In this document: positions 37,771 to 48,072 of the stretch, piece after piece | Position numbering within the stretch: position 1 is the stretch's first letter | Layout: the number at the start of each line of letters is the position of its first letter | From: Bradyrhizobium japonicum USDA 6 | GTDB lineage: Bacteria > Pseudomonadota > Alphaproteobacteria > Rhizobiales > Xanthobacteraceae | Length of the DNA: 64,000 nt | Direction: 5' to 3' | Assembly: GCF_000284375.1 (NCBI RefSeq) | Contig: NC_017249.1 | Span: 372,001 to 436,000, forward strand | The notes under the pieces: generated by a model | What the model was told of the DNA's origin: nothing | What the model saw: only the letters and a program-made list of their open reading frames with translations | The model's database searches: none | Made by a program: the position numbers and the translations under genes

Positions 37771-38737
37771 TCAATTCTCGATCTTGTACCCCGTCGCCTT
37801 CACGATCGGCTGCCAGAACGCCGTGTTCGCGGCGAGCTCCGTGGTCAGGCCATCGGCATTGCTGCCGACCGGGATCAGCCCGATCGCGGTAAGCTTTTCC
37901 TTCACCTCGGGCCTGGCGAGCGCGGCACTCGCCGCGGCGCCGAGCTTGCTGGCGAAGTCCGGCGAACTGCCGGCGGGAAGCCACATGCCGTACCAGGCGT
38001 CGGCCACGAGATCGATGCCGCTCTCCTTCAGCGTCGGGACCTCGGGCGCGAACGGCGAACGTTCCGCGCTCGCGACCGCGATGATCTTCACGCCCTTGGC
38101 GCGGTGCTGCGGCAGCGCATCGGCCAGTGTGGTGATTCCGAACGGCAGATGGCCGCCGACGAGGTCGTTGAGGATCGGCGCGCTGCCGCGATAGGGTACG
38201 CGGCTCAGGGGAATGCCGAGATCCTTCTCCAGTTTCGAGCCGGCGAAATGCGGAATGGTGCCGTTGCTCGGCACGCCGAACGACGTCTTGTCCGGGTGCG
38301 CCTTCAGCCACGCCACGAATGACTTGAAATCCGCAGCGTCGATCCCCGGACCGATCACGAGCCGCGAATTCGAACCGCGCCAGCAGCGACACCGGCATAA
38401 AATCCTTGGCCGTGTCGAAGCTCGGCGTCGTCTCCACCATCGGCAGCAGGTACATGGTCGGCCCGGTCGTCACCAGCACCATGCTGCCGTCGGCACTCGC
38501 GCCCTTCACCGCCTTGATGCCGATCAGGCCGTCGCCGCCGGTACGGTTCTCGACCACGATGGTCCGCTGCAGCGCCGGCGCCATCTCCTGCGCGATCAGC
38601 CGGCACAGCGTGTCGCCGCCCGCTCCCGCCGCGAACGGGAAGATCATTTTTGTCAGCCCGGCCTGCGCTTGCGATCCGCCCGCCTGCGCCAACAGCGGCA
38701 AGCCGAGACATCCGGCGATGAAGTTGCGGCGATCCAT
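37771..38737 (-). pseudogene. Bug/TctC-type substrate-binding protein, frameshifted
   Basis: The N-terminal part (start 38737, AGAGGAAA upstream; MDRRNFIAGCLGLPLLAQAG signal, then FPFAAGAGGDT and ENRTGGDGLIG) and the C-terminal part (VIGPGIDAADFKSF, VPYRG, to 37771) are both good family sequence but in different frames. A single extra base at about 38366-38373 would explain the join FEFA-LVIGPG. Either this is a recent pseudogene or a sequencing error; nothing else is damaged. No TctAB genes nearby. Confidence 0.8.
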
Positions 38738-38931
38738 CGGTTTCCTCTTTGAGCCCATTATGGTTGGCGACAATTAGAGCCAAGCGAGCGTCCCGGACAA
38801 GCGCCGTTTACCGGCCTACCGCCTTGCGCCGGCCATCGTCCTGCTGCAAAAGCAGGCCTTAACCGGCGCCGCCTGTCGCTCCGCCGTTTTCGATGCAGAG
38901 CAATCCGTCACACGCGCCAACACATACACAC

Positions 38932-40053
38932 ATGGCCAGCCCCGAACTCAGTCAATTCCGCCGCATCGTCGTCAAGGTCGGCTCCGCCCTGCTGGTCGAT
39001 TCCGACAAGGGCGAGGTGCGCGCCTCCTGGCTCGCCGCGCTCGCCGACGACATGGCCAAGCTGCATCGCGAGGGACGCGATGTGCTCGTCGTCTCCTCCG
39101 GGTCGATCGCGCTCGGCCGCAGCCGCCTCAAGCTGCCGCGCGGCCCGCTGAAGCTGGAGGAGAGCCAGGCCGCCGCCGCCGTCGGCCAGATCGCGCTGGC
39201 GCGGATCTGGTCGGAGGTGCTCGGCGCCCACGGCATCGGCGCGGGGCAGATCCTGGTCACGCTCCAGGACACCGAGGAGCGCCGCCGCTATCTCAACGCG
39301 CGCTCCACCATCGGCAAGCTGCTGGAATGGCGCGCGATCCCCGTCATCAACGAGAACGACACGGTCGCCACCAACGAGATCCGCTACGGCGACAATGACC
39401 GCCTCGCCGCGCGCGTCGCCACCATGGCGAGCGCCGATTTGCTGGTGCTGCTGTCCGATATCGACGGGCTCTACGACGCCCCGCCGAAGAACAACCCGAA
39501 CGCAAAACTCATTCCCGTGGTCGACAGCATCTCCTCGGAAATCGAGGCCGTGGCAGGCGACGCCGAGTCCGAGCTGTCGCGCGGCGGTATGCGCACCAAG
39601 GTCGAGGCCGCCAAGATCGCGACCACAGGCGGCACACATATGCTGATCGCCTCCGGCAAGATCGAGCATCCCCTGCAGGCTATCGCCGACGGCGGCCGCT
39701 GCACCTGGTTCCTGACGCCGGCCAACCCCATCACCTCGCGCAAGCGGTGGATCGCAGGCACGCTCGAGCCGAAAGGCACGCTGACCATCGATGCCGGCGC
39801 CGTGACGGCGCTGCGTGCCGGGGCCAGCCTGCTGCCGGCCGGCGTGATCAAGGTGGAAGGCCAGTTCGCCCGCGGCGATGCCGTGGTCGTGCGCGGTCCT
39901 GATACCAGCGAGGTCGGCCGCGGCCTGATCGCCTACGATGCCGAGGTCGCCGAGCGGATCAAGGGCCGCTCGTCCCCGGACGTGATGGCGATCCTCGGCA
40001 TCAGCGGGCGGTCCGAGATGATCCACCGCGACGATCTGGTGGTGGGCGGGTAA
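38932..40053 (+). CDS. proB: Glutamate 5-kinase
   Basis: About 373 residues from the ATG at 38932 ([20 protein letters not shown]). The amino-acid-kinase domain carries [15 protein letters not shown], and [17 protein letters not shown]; the C-terminal PUA domain begins at about residue 285. It phosphorylates glutamate, the first step of proline synthesis, and is feedback-inhibited by proline in this family. An upstream ATG at 38893 would add 13 residues without family character. Followed by proA after 147 bp. Confidence 0.96.
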   Translation: MASPELSQFRRIVVKVGSALLVDSDKGEVRASWLAALADDMAKLHREGRDVLVVSSGSIALGRSRLKLPRGPLKLEESQAAAAVGQIALARIWSEVLGAHGIGAGQILVTLQDTEERRRYLNARSTIGKLLEWRAIPVINENDTVATNEIRYGDNDRLAARVATMASADLLVLLSDIDGLYDAPPKNNPNAKLIPVVDSISSEIEAVAGDAESELSRGGMRTKVEAAKIATTGGTHMLIASGKIEHPLQAIADGGRCTWFLTPANPITSRKRWIAGTLEPKGTLTIDAGAVTALRAGASLLPAGVIKVEGQFARGDAVVVRGPDTSEVGRGLIAYDAEVAERIKGRSSPDVMAILGISGRSEMIHRDDLVVGG

Positions 40054-40200
40054 GAGCCGCGCCGACCCTTTTCACTGAATTTGCTGGGCCAATGACCTAG
40101 GCGGCGCCTCGCCGGAGAGACCAGCCATACCCTTCCCGCCCTTCGCAAAAGCGGGATTTCCGTGCTAGGACACTGCCTTAGCAGAAGGTTGAACTCCCCC

Positions 40201-41496
40201 ATGGCCGCCCCCCTCAAAGCCGTCGACGGCAATGCCGATCTCCAGGCGCTGATGTCCGATCTCGCCGCCCGTGCCCGCGCTGCCGCGCGCGTGCTGGCGC
40301 TGGCGCCGCCGGAGCAGAAGAACCGGGCGCTGCAAGCGATGGAGCGGGCGATCCGCAGCAATGCTGCGGCCATTCTCGCTGCCAATGCCGAGGACGTCGC
40401 GGATGCCAAGGCCTCAGGCACCATGATCGCCTCCTTCATCGACCGCCTGACGCTGACGCCTGCTCGCATTGAGTCGATGGCAGAAGGCATCGGCATCGTG
40501 CGCGGCATCGCCGATCCCATCGGCATCGTCACCGAGAGCTGGCAGCGGCCGAACGGCATGACCATCGAGCGTGTGCGCGTGCCGCTCGGTGTCGTCGGCG
40601 TGATCTTCGAGAGCCGGCCGAACGTTGCGGCCGATGCCGGCGTGCTGTGCCTGAAATCCGGCAACGCCGTGATCCTGCGCGGCGGCTCCGACAGTTTTCG
40701 TTCGTGCCGCGCGATCCATGAATGTCTGGTGCAGGGCCTGCGTGAAGCCGGGCTCCCCGAGGCGGCGATCACGCTGGTGCCGACGCGCGACCGCGCGGCG
40801 GTCGGCATGATGCTGTCAGGATTGAACGGCGCCATCGACGTGATCGTTCCGCGCGGAGGCAAGAGCCTCGTCGCGCGCGTCGAGCAGGAAGCCCGCGTGC
40901 CCGTGTTCGCGCATCTCGAAGGCGTCAACCACGTCTACATCGATGCCAGCGCCGACCTCGCTATGGCGAAGTCGATCGTGCTCAACGCCAAGATGCGCCG
41001 CACCGGCGTCTGCGGCGCGGCCGAGACGCTGCTGGTCGATCGCGCCGTTGCCGCCAAAAACCTGAAGCCGCTGGTCGAGATGCTGATCGAGGCCGGCTGC
41101 GAAGTGCGCGGCGACGACGCCGTGCAGAAGACCGATGTGCGCGTCAAGCCTGCCAGCGAGGATGATTGGGACACCGAATATCTCGACGCGATCATCGCTG
41201 CGAAAGTGGTGGACGGTGTCGACGGCGCGATCGCGCATATCCAGAACCACGGCTCGCATCACACCGACGCGATCGTGAGCGCGGATGAGGCTGCCGCGAA
41301 GAAATTCCTGAGCGAGGTCGATTCCGCGATCGTGCTGCACAATGCCTCGACGCAGTTCGCCGATGGCGGCGAGTTCGGTTTCGGCGCCGAGATCGGCATC
41401 GCCACCGGCCGATTCCACGCCCGTGGTCCTGTCGGCGCCGAGCAGCTCACGAGCTTCAAATATCGCGTCCACGGCACAGGTCAGACGCGGCCGTAA
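40201..41496 (+). CDS. proA: Gamma-glutamyl phosphate reductase
   Basis: About 431 residues from the ATG at 40201, with AGAAGG upstream. An aldehyde-dehydrogenase-type NADP-dependent enzyme; the [15 protein letters not shown] segment and the catalytic Cys region [14 protein letters not shown] are clear. It reduces glutamyl phosphate to the semialdehyde, the second step of proline synthesis, and directly follows proB. Confidence 0.97.
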   Translation: MAAPLKAVDGNADLQALMSDLAARARAAARVLALAPPEQKNRALQAMERAIRSNAAAILAANAEDVADAKASGTMIASFIDRLTLTPARIESMAEGIGIVRGIADPIGIVTESWQRPNGMTIERVRVPLGVVGVIFESRPNVAADAGVLCLKSGNAVILRGGSDSFRSCRAIHECLVQGLREAGLPEAAITLVPTRDRAAVGMMLSGLNGAIDVIVPRGGKSLVARVEQEARVPVFAHLEGVNHVYIDASADLAMAKSIVLNAKMRRTGVCGAAETLLVDRAVAAKNLKPLVEMLIEAGCEVRGDDAVQKTDVRVKPASEDDWDTEYLDAIIAAKVVDGVDGAIAHIQNHGSHHTDAIVSADEAAAKKFLSEVDSAIVLHNASTQFADGGEFGFGAEIGIATGRFHARGPVGAEQLTSFKYRVHGTGQTRP

Positions 41497-41519
41497 GTCA
41501 TGTCGCGAGGCGTGGGGCA

Positions 41520-42164
41520 TTGAGTAACAATTTCGTCGCGCCACGTTTCTTCGCGCAGGCCATTCCGCCCTACACCGAAGGCATGCGCGTCGGCCTGCTC
41601 GGCGGCTCGTTCAATCCGCCGCACGAGGCCCATCGCGCCATCAGCCGGTTCGCGCTGAAACGCCTCCAACTCGACCGCGTGTGGTGGCTGGTGACGCCGG
41701 GCAATCCGCTGAAGGAGAACGGCACGCTGCATGAGCTCGGCGCGCGCATGCAGGCCGCGCGCGACGTCGCCGGCGATCCCAGGATCGAGGTGAGCTGTCT
41801 CGAATCCGTCATTCGTACCCGCTATACTATCGACACGATCAACACCTTGCGCCGCCGCCTCAGCGGCCTGCGCTTTGTCTGGATCATGGGCGCCGACAAT
41901 CTCGCTCAATTCCATCGTTGGCAGCACTGGCGGCGCATCGCCGACCAGGTGCCGATTGCGGTCATCGACCGCCCGCCGCAGAGTTTTCGCGCCCTCGCCT
42001 CGCCCGCTGCCCAGGCCCTTGCACGCTACCGCATGCCCGAGACGGACGCGGCATTGCTTGCGGATCGGCCGGCGCCGGCCTGGGTCTTTCTGACGGGATT
42101 GAAACTGAACCTGTCCTCGACCGGCTTGCGGAACCCGGACGGGAGCTGGAAAGGTCCGAAGTGA
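41520..42164 (+). CDS. nadD: Nicotinate-nucleotide adenylyltransferase
   Basis: 214 residues from a TTG at 41520; an ATG at 41583 is a possible shorter start that still includes the first motif. [11 protein letters not shown] carries the HxGH-type nucleotidyl site (PPHEAH), and LSSTGLR is the ISSTxIR-like signature. It makes deamido-NAD from nicotinate mononucleotide and ATP. It follows proA after 23 bp and precedes rsfS, the normal order in rhizobia. Confidence 0.94.
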   Translation: MSNNFVAPRFFAQAIPPYTEGMRVGLLGGSFNPPHEAHRAISRFALKRLQLDRVWWLVTPGNPLKENGTLHELGARMQAARDVAGDPRIEVSCLESVIRTRYTIDTINTLRRRLSGLRFVWIMGADNLAQFHRWQHWRRIADQVPIAVIDRPPQSFRALASPAAQALARYRMPETDAALLADRPAPAWVFLTGLKLNLSSTGLRNPDGSWKGPK

Positions 42165-42306
42165 GACGGAGTGTATGAATGTTGTGGGGATTTCGGACTC
42201 TCTGGCATATTGAAACCCTTAACCCCACATGATGTAGTGTAACCAGTGAGCGTCGGATTCGGCGTTCGCGATACAGTGAAAGGAATGGTCCCTGACCACA
42301 TCTGTA

Positions 42307-42729
42307 TTGTCCAAGTCTGTTTTACCCAAGGTAGCGAAACCGGCGCGTAAAACATCGACCAAAGCTGCGGCCTTGAAGGCGCAACCCGACGCCGACAAGA
42401 CGCTGAGCCTGATCCTCTCCCGCCTCGACGACATGAAGGCGGAAGAGACGGTCACCATCGACCTTCGCGGCAAATCGGCGTACTCCGACTACATGATCGT
42501 CACCACCGGCCGGGTGAACCGGCATGTCGGCGCGATCGCGGACAACGTCGCCAAGGGCCTCAAGGAAAACGGCATCAGGAACATCCACGTCGAGGGCTTG
42601 CCCAATTGCGACTGGGTGCTGATCGATTCCGGCGATGTGATCGTGCACGTGTTCAGACCCGAGGTCCGCGAGTTCTACAATCTCGAGAGATTGTACACGC
42701 AGGGCCCTGGGGCGGCGAAGGCGATCTAG
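42307..42729 (+). CDS. rsfS: Ribosome silencing factor RsfS
   Basis: 140 residues, TTG start at 42307; a stop codon lies in frame 60 bases upstream, so it cannot extend much. The iojap core (about 30-130) has SDYMIVTTGR, HVEGLPNCDWVLIDSGDVIVH and FYNLERLY. It binds L14 on the large subunit and blocks subunit joining in poor conditions. Gene order nadD-rsfS-rlmH is conserved. The N-terminal 25 residues are basic and variable. Confidence 0.94.
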   Translation: MSKSVLPKVAKPARKTSTKAAALKAQPDADKTLSLILSRLDDMKAEETVTIDLRGKSAYSDYMIVTTGRVNRHVGAIADNVAKGLKENGIRNIHVEGLPNCDWVLIDSGDVIVHVFRPEVREFYNLERLYTQGPGAAKAI

Positions 42730-42823
42730 GCTCATCGAGCCGATTTCGAATCCGGCTGACGCGCATGCTAGCGTCGTGCGCGCGCATATTGCGCGCGGTC
42801 TTGAAACACGACCTGAAGATATC

Positions 42824-43306
42824 ATGCGCGTTGCTGTCATTGCGGTGGGCCGGCTGAAGCAGGGCCCCGAACGGGAGCTTGCCGACCGCTATTTCGAGCG
42901 GTTCGACGAAGCCGGCCGCAAGCTCGGATTCCGCGAGCTCACCATCCACGAAATCCCCGAAAGCCGCGCGCGCGACACCGCGACTCGGATGGCCGAAGAG
43001 GCCGCGGCGATCGGTGCGCACATCCCGGAAAAATCGATCCTGGTGGCGCTGGACGAGCGGGGCCAGAATCTCGACTCCACCGTATTCGCACGGCACCTCG
43101 GGCGCTGGCGCGACGAGGGTGCCGGACATACTATCTTCGTGATCGGAGGGGCGGACGGACTTTCGCCCGAATTGCGCCGTAAGGCCAAGCTCGCGATCGC
43201 GTTCGGCTCTGCGACCTGGCCGCACCAAATGGTCCGCGTCATGCTTCTGGAACAGCTTTATCGGGCCGCCACCATTCTGGCCGGCCACCCCTATCACCGC
43301 GCGTGA
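42824..43306 (+). CDS. rlmH: 23S rRNA pseudouridine-1915 N3-methyltransferase RlmH
   Basis: 160 residues from the ATG at 42824. A SPOUT enzyme: VALDERGQNLDS, FVIGGADGLSPEL (the trefoil knot glycines binding S-adenosylmethionine) and the C-terminal QLYRAATILAGHPYHR end. It methylates m3-Psi1915 in helix 69 of 23S rRNA. Its stop overlaps the EnvC-like gene start by one to four bases. Confidence 0.97.
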   Translation: MRVAVIAVGRLKQGPERELADRYFERFDEAGRKLGFRELTIHEIPESRARDTATRMAEEAAAIGAHIPEKSILVALDERGQNLDSTVFARHLGRWRDEGAGHTIFVIGGADGLSPELRRKAKLAIAFGSATWPHQMVRVMLLEQLYRAATILAGHPYHRA

Positions 43307-44766
43307 TGCGCGTACAACGAGCACCTTTGCGTAAAGCGATGCGAGCGCCGATCCTCAACCTGCCGCTGATCGCCGGCGTCTTCGGCCCAAGTGTCTTGGG
43401 CCTAAGTGTCTTGGGCCCAACTGTCTTGGGCCTAAGTGTCTTGGGCCCAACTGTCTTGGGCTTAAGTGTGTTGGGCGCAAGCCTCGCGCAAGCTCAGACG
43501 CAAGGTCAGACAATTGCGCCCGCGCCACAGACGGCGGCCGTCTCGCCGGATGCGATCAAGCAGCGCGAGCAGGAGCTCGAGGCCGCCCGCGCGAGGCAGA
43601 AGAGCGCCGAGGAAGCGCAGGCCAAGCTCAAGGCCGAGATCACCTCGCTCGGCCAGGACCGCACCCAGCTCAATCAGCAGCTGATCGATACCGCAGCCAA
43701 TGTGCGGGCCGTCGAGACCAAGATCGACGAAGCCGAAGCGCGGCTGCGCTCGCTCAACAGCCGCGAGCAGCAGATGCGCACCTCGCTGGAGTCGCGCCGC
43801 GCCGACATCGTCGAGGTGCTGGCGGCCCTGCAGCGCGCCGGCCGGCGCACGCCGCCGGCGCTGTTGGTGCGGCCCGAGGATGCGCTGCAATCACTGCGCA
43901 CCGCCATGCTACTCGGTGCCGTGGTGCCGGAATTGCGCGGCCGCGCCGAGAAGCTCGCGGGCGACCTCGGCGAGCTCGTGGCCCTGCGCAAGAGCATCGC
44001 CGCCGAACGCGACCAGCTCGCCACCGACCGCGACAAGGTCCGCAACGACCAGACCCGGCTCACCGCCCTGGTCGACGAGCGGCAACGCCAGCAGGCGTCG
44101 CGTGAAAAGGATCTCGACGCCGAGAACTCGCGCGCCATCGCGCTCTCCAGGCAGGTCGGCGATCTCCAGGGGCTGATCACCAAGATGGAGCAGGATCTGC
44201 AGAGCGCCGCCAAGGCCGCCGAGAAGGCGGCTGAGGCCGCCAAGCAGGCCGAGGCCAAGGCGGCGGCCAGCGCCAAGCCCGGTCCGGGCACTTTCAAGGA
44301 CCGGTCCCGAACCACCCCGGCGATCGCATTCGCGGCGGCCAAGGGGCTCCTGCCTCTGCCGGTTAACGGTAACAAGATCAGGGATTTTGGCGGTTCCGAC
44401 GGGGTCGGCGGTGTCCAGAAGGGCATTTCGCTGGCAACCAGGCCCGGCTCCCAGGTCACGACGCCGTGTGATGGCTGGGTTGTCTATTCCGGCCCGTTCC
44501 GCAGCTATGGACAACTCTTGATCCTCAACGCCGGGGGCGGGTATCATGTCCTGATCGCCGGGATGGAGCGCATTTCGGTTAACATCGGTCAGTTTGTGCT
44601 CACGGGGGAACCGGTCGCGACCATGGGGTCGACCTCTCAAGTCGCCTCCATTCTCGCCACGAACGCGAGTCAACCTGTGCTGTATGTCGAGTTCCGTAAG
44701 GACGGCACTCCAATCGATCCAGGCCCATGGTGGGCCGCAAATGAAGGCGAGAAGGTTCGCGGATGA
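43306..44766 (+). CDS. EnvC-like murein hydrolase activator
   Basis: About 486 residues; ATG 43306 overlaps the rlmH stop (a GTG at 43303 is also possible). The N-terminal signal region contains six copies of an S/T-V-L-G-L/P pentapeptide (29-58) encoded by a 15-bp tandem repeat, making an unusually long hydrophobic stretch before ASLAQAQ. Residues 75-320 form a long coiled coil rich in Q, E, R and A. The C-terminal LytM domain (340-480) lacks the zinc ligands of active M23 peptidases (YVEFR in place of LHFEVR), as in EnvC, which activates amidases at division. Coupled to ctpA by a 4-base overlap. Confidence 0.9.
   Translation: MRVQRAPLRKAMRAPILNLPLIAGVFGPSVLGLSVLGPTVLGLSVLGPTVLGLSVLGASLAQAQTQGQTIAPAPQTAAVSPDAIKQREQELEAARARQKSAEEAQAKLKAEITSLGQDRTQLNQQLIDTAANVRAVETKIDEAEARLRSLNSREQQMRTSLESRRADIVEVLAALQRAGRRTPPALLVRPEDALQSLRTAMLLGAVVPELRGRAEKLAGDLGELVALRKSIAAERDQLATDRDKVRNDQTRLTALVDERQRQQASREKDLDAENSRAIALSRQVGDLQGLITKMEQDLQSAAKAAEKAAEAAKQAEAKAAASAKPGPGTFKDRSRTTPAIAFAAAKGLLPLPVNGNKIRDFGGSDGVGGVQKGISLATRPGSQVTTPCDGWVVYSGPFRSYGQLLILNAGGGYHVLIAGMERISVNIGQFVLTGEPVATMGSTSQVASILATNASQPVLYVEFRKDGTPIDPGPWWAANEGEKVRG
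43391..43480 (+). repeat. 15-bp tandem repeat in a signal peptide
   Basis: Six units of GTGTCTTGGGCCTAA-like sequence (43391, 43406, 43421, 43436, 43451, 43466), alternating CCTAA and CCCAA ends so that a 30-bp period is nearly perfect. A partial unit precedes it at 43378-43390. Each unit is five codons, so copy changes keep the frame. Confidence 0.93.
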
Positions 44767-46118
44767 TGCGCAAGACTTCAGTTATCCTCCTCAGCGCGGC
44801 CACCGGTGCTGCGCTGACGCTGTTCGTGACCCAGCCGCGCGCGGTCTTCATGGGCTCCAGCGCGCGAGCCGCCACCGCAGACACCTATCGCCAGCTCAAT
44901 CTGTTCGGCGACGTGTTCGAGCGCGTGCGTTCGGACTATGTCGAGAAGCCCGATGACACCAAGCTGATCGAATCCGCGATCAGCGGCATGCTCACCGGCC
45001 TCGATCCGCATTCGAGCTACATGGACGCCAAGAGCTTCCGCGACATGCAGGTGCAGACCCGCGGTGAGTTCGGCGGCCTCGGCATCGAAGTCACGATGGA
45101 GGACGGCCTGATCAAGGTGGTCTCGCCGATCGACGACACCCCCGCTTCGCGCGCCGGTGTCATGGCCAACGACATCATCACCAATCTCGACGACGAAGCC
45201 GTGCAGGGCCTGACCCTGAACCAGGCGGTCGAGAAGATGCGCGGTCCGGTCAACACCAAGATCAAGCTCAAGATCATCCGCAAGGGCCAAGACAATCCGA
45301 TCGACGTCACGCTGGTGCGCGACAACATTCGCGTCCGCTCGGTGCGCGCGCGCATCGAAGCCGACGACATCGCCTATATCCGCATCACCACCTTCAACGA
45401 GCAGACCACCGAAGGCCTGAAGCGCGAGGTCGCCAACCTCTCGAATCAGATCGGCGACAAGCTGAAGGGCTACATCATCGACCTCCGCAACAACCCGGGC
45501 GGCCTGCTCGAGGAAGCGGTCACCGTCTCCGACTCGTTCCTGGAGAAGGGCGAGATCGTCTCGACCCGCGGCCGCAATGCCGAGGAGACCCAGCGCCGCA
45601 CCGCGCATGCGGGCGACCTCACCAAGGGCAAGCCTGTCATCGTGCTGGTCAATGGCGGTTCGGCTTCGGCGTCGGAAATCGTCGCCGGCGCGCTGCAGGA
45701 CCACAAGCGCGCGACCATCGTCGGCACGCGCTCGTTCGGCAAGGGCTCGGTGCAGACCATCATTCCGCTCGGCTCGGGCAACGGCGCACTGCGTCTGACC
45801 ACGGCGCGCTACTACACGCCGTCGGGCAAGTCGATCCAGGCCAAGGGCATCGTGCCGGACATCGAAGTGCTCCAGGACGTGCCGGACGAGCTGAAGTCGC
45901 GCACCGACACCAAGGGCGAGGCTTCGCTGCGCGGCCATCTCAAGAACGACGGCGACGAGAAGACCGGCTCGCAGTCCTACGTCCCGCCGGACGCCAAGGA
46001 CGACAAGGCGCTCAAGCTCGCGGACGACCTGCTCCACGGCATCAAGAACAGCGCCTCCGCGGCGCCGACGCCGGGCGACAACAAGGCCACGACCGACAAG
46101 CCCAAAGCGGCGAACTAG
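44763..46118 (+). CDS. ctpA: C-terminal processing protease (S41)
   Basis: 451 residues. N-terminal signal/anchor (6-25), a helical region, a PDZ domain (about 90-180, with GEFGGLGIEV), then the S41 catalytic domain: S in VNGGSASASEIVAGAL and K in RSFGKGSVQ form the Ser-Lys dyad. It cuts periplasmic proteins from their C-termini and is often encoded right after the EnvC-like activator, as here. A basic, lysine-rich tail follows the catalytic domain. A strong terminator follows. Confidence 0.97.
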   Translation: MMRKTSVILLSAATGAALTLFVTQPRAVFMGSSARAATADTYRQLNLFGDVFERVRSDYVEKPDDTKLIESAISGMLTGLDPHSSYMDAKSFRDMQVQTRGEFGGLGIEVTMEDGLIKVVSPIDDTPASRAGVMANDIITNLDDEAVQGLTLNQAVEKMRGPVNTKIKLKIIRKGQDNPIDVTLVRDNIRVRSVRARIEADDIAYIRITTFNEQTTEGLKREVANLSNQIGDKLKGYIIDLRNNPGGLLEEAVTVSDSFLEKGEIVSTRGRNAEETQRRTAHAGDLTKGKPVIVLVNGGSASASEIVAGALQDHKRATIVGTRSFGKGSVQTIIPLGSGNGALRLTTARYYTPSGKSIQAKGIVPDIEVLQDVPDELKSRTDTKGEASLRGHLKNDGDEKTGSQSYVPPDAKDDKALKLADDLLHGIKNSASAAPTPGDNKATTDKPKAAN

Positions 46119-46142
46119 GTCGGCGCGTCATCTCATCTCTCG

Positions 46143-46172
46143 AAAAGGGCGGCTCCGGGAGCCGCCCTTTTT
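46143..46172 (+). terminator. Intrinsic terminator after ctpA
   Basis: AAAAGGGCGGCTC (46143-46155), a 3-base loop CGG, and GAGCCGCCCTTTT with one more T to 46172. A 13-bp stem with U-run, 24 bp after the ctpA stop. It probably ends the long obgE-distal operon that includes rlmH-envC-ctpA. Confidence 0.88.
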
Positions 46173-46263
46173 GCTTGGGGCTCCTGCTACCCCCGGCCTA
46201 TCCCGGCCTGACGCCGCTTGACCTCGGCGTGGTATCGTCGGCGGGAGTGATTCGGGATCTCGC

Positions 46264-47487
46264 ATGACTGAAACGGCCGATGATCTGAGCGCCCCGCTCG
46301 GACAGGACAAGCCGCGCCGGAAACGGCGGCTGCGGCTGCCGTTCACAGCCATGCAGGGCCTCGCGGTCATGCTCGGCCTGTTCCTGGTCGCCTTCGCCAG
46401 CTTCGCCATCTTCAACAAGGATCCGCTCGGCGGCGAGCCGATGACGCGGATTGCGATCCGTGAACCCAAGGCCACCGACGAGAAGCCGGCCGCCGCGGGC
46501 CTTGGCCAGGAGAGCAAGCCAGAGAGCAGGCACGAGGCCAAGGAAGCACCGAAGCAGGCGGGCGAGCAGAAGACCGTCACCATGATCGACGGTTCCACCG
46601 GCACGCGCCACGACGTGGTGATCGGTGGCGGCGATGCCGCCGACAAAGGCGACGCCGCGGCCGCCTCCGCCCCACCGCCCGTCATGGCCGGGATCGACCC
46701 AAAGCTGCTGGAAAAATCGCGCTACGGCATGATCCCCGTGACGGCCGAGGGCGCGAAGCCGTTCAATGTCTACGCGGCGGATGCCGACCGCGCCAAGGCG
46801 GCGAAGATGCCTGTGGTCGCGATCCTGATCGGCGGCCTCGGCGTCGGCGCGGCCAAGACCACCGACGCGATCATGCGGCTGCCGCCGGCGGTGACGCTGG
46901 CCTTCACGCCCTATGGCGCCGACCCCGGCAAGCTCGCCGAGCGGGCCCGCGCGCAGCGCCACGAGATCTTCCTCCAGATCCCGATGGAGCCCTACGACTT
47001 CCCGGACAACGACCCGGGTCCGCAGACGCTGCTGACATCGCTCACCATCGACCAGAACATGGACCGCCTGTACTGGCACCTGAGCCGGATGCAGGGCTAT
47101 GCCGGCCTCACCAATTTCATGGGCGCCCGCTTCGTGGCGACCGACGCCGCGATGCAGCCGATCATCCGCGAGGCAGCCAAGCGCGGCCTCGGCTTCTTCG
47201 ACGACGGCTCCTCGCCGCGCAGCATCGCGCCGCAGGCCGCGGCCAGCCAGGCGATGCCGTTCGGCAAGGGCGACATCGCGATCGACGTGGTGCCGACACC
47301 CGCGGAGATCGACCGCGCCCTGAACAAGCTCGAATCGATGGCGCGCGAGCGCGGCGTCGCAATCGGCACCGCGTCCGCCCTGCCGGTCTCGATCGAGCGC
47401 ATCGGCAGCTGGACCAAGACATTGAGCGACCGGGGTATCCTTTTGGTGCCATTGACAACAGCGATGCTGAAATCAAAATCCAGCTAA
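46264..47487 (+). CDS. Divergent polysaccharide deacetylase (YibQ family)
   Basis: 407 residues. An N-terminal basic tail and one membrane segment (about 33-50) are followed by a low-complexity linker (60-140) and a divergent polysaccharide deacetylase domain (about 180-405) with KMPVVAILIGGLGVGAAKT, FLQIPMEPYDFPDNDPGP, and GARFVATDAAMQ. The family sits beside ctpA and the envC-like gene in many Gram-negatives and is presumably periplasmic; true deacetylase activity has not been shown for most members. Confidence 0.9.
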   Translation: MTETADDLSAPLGQDKPRRKRRLRLPFTAMQGLAVMLGLFLVAFASFAIFNKDPLGGEPMTRIAIREPKATDEKPAAAGLGQESKPESRHEAKEAPKQAGEQKTVTMIDGSTGTRHDVVIGGGDAADKGDAAAASAPPPVMAGIDPKLLEKSRYGMIPVTAEGAKPFNVYAADADRAKAAKMPVVAILIGGLGVGAAKTTDAIMRLPPAVTLAFTPYGADPGKLAERARAQRHEIFLQIPMEPYDFPDNDPGPQTLLTSLTIDQNMDRLYWHLSRMQGYAGLTNFMGARFVATDAAMQPIIREAAKRGLGFFDDGSSPRSIAPQAAASQAMPFGKGDIAIDVVPTPAEIDRALNKLESMARERGVAIGTASALPVSIERIGSWTKTLSDRGILLVPLTTAMLKSKSS

Positions 47488-47559
47488 ATCAACGGATTGG
47501 TACGGCACGGGCCCTCGGGACCGGCATACCCACCAAGAACACGCGAGAGGTCTGGCGGA

Positions 47560-48066
47560 ATGGCGCGTTACGAGGATCTGCCCTACCGTACTTGCGTCGG
47601 TGTGATGCTGATCAACAAGAAGGGTCTGGTGTTCATCGGCCGCCGCGCCGGCGGCATCGAGCATGTCGACGACGCCCATGTCTGGCAGATGCCGCAGGGC
47701 GGCGTCGATCCCGGTGAGGACACCTGGGAGGCCGCCAAGCGCGAGCTCTATGAGGAGACCAGCGTGCGCTCGGTCGAGCGGCTCGGCGAGGTCGCGGACT
47801 GGCTCGTTTACGACATCCCGCGCACGGTTGCGGGACGCGCCTGGAAGGGCCGCTATCGCGGCCAGCGCCAGAAATGGTTCGCGGTCCGGTTCACCGGCAA
47901 GGACAGCGAGATCAATGTCGAAAAGCCCGGCGGCGGCGGCCACAAGGCCGAGTTCATGAGCTGGCGCTGGGAGCCGATGAAGAACCTGACCGGGCTGATC
48001 ATCCCGTTCAAGCGCCCGGTCTATGAGCGCGTCGTGAAGGAATTTTCCGCGCTGGGGACTGAATAA
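47560..48066 (+). CDS. rppH: RNA pyrophosphohydrolase RppH (copy 1)
   Basis: 168 residues from the ATG at 47560, with GAGAGG upstream. Nudix box: [24 protein letters not shown]-type [14 protein letters not shown] follows as in RppH. It removes pyrophosphate from 5'-triphosphate RNA to start decay. Fits the conserved place after yibQ. Confidence 0.95.
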   Translation: MARYEDLPYRTCVGVMLINKKGLVFIGRRAGGIEHVDDAHVWQMPQGGVDPGEDTWEAAKRELYEETSVRSVERLGEVADWLVYDIPRTVAGRAWKGRYRGQRQKWFAVRFTGKDSEINVEKPGGGGHKAEFMSWRWEPMKNLTGLIIPFKRPVYERVVKEFSALGTE

Positions 48067-48072
48067 ATCAAA

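Noticed and set aside
37771..38737. Programmed frameshifting in the Bug-type receptor gene
   Set aside because: No slippery heptamer or downstream structure at the break; a simple one-base mutation or error is enough.
43391..43480. CRISPR-like or mini-satellite array with regulatory role
   Set aside because: The units are in frame inside a coding sequence and lack spacers, so it is a coding tandem repeat.
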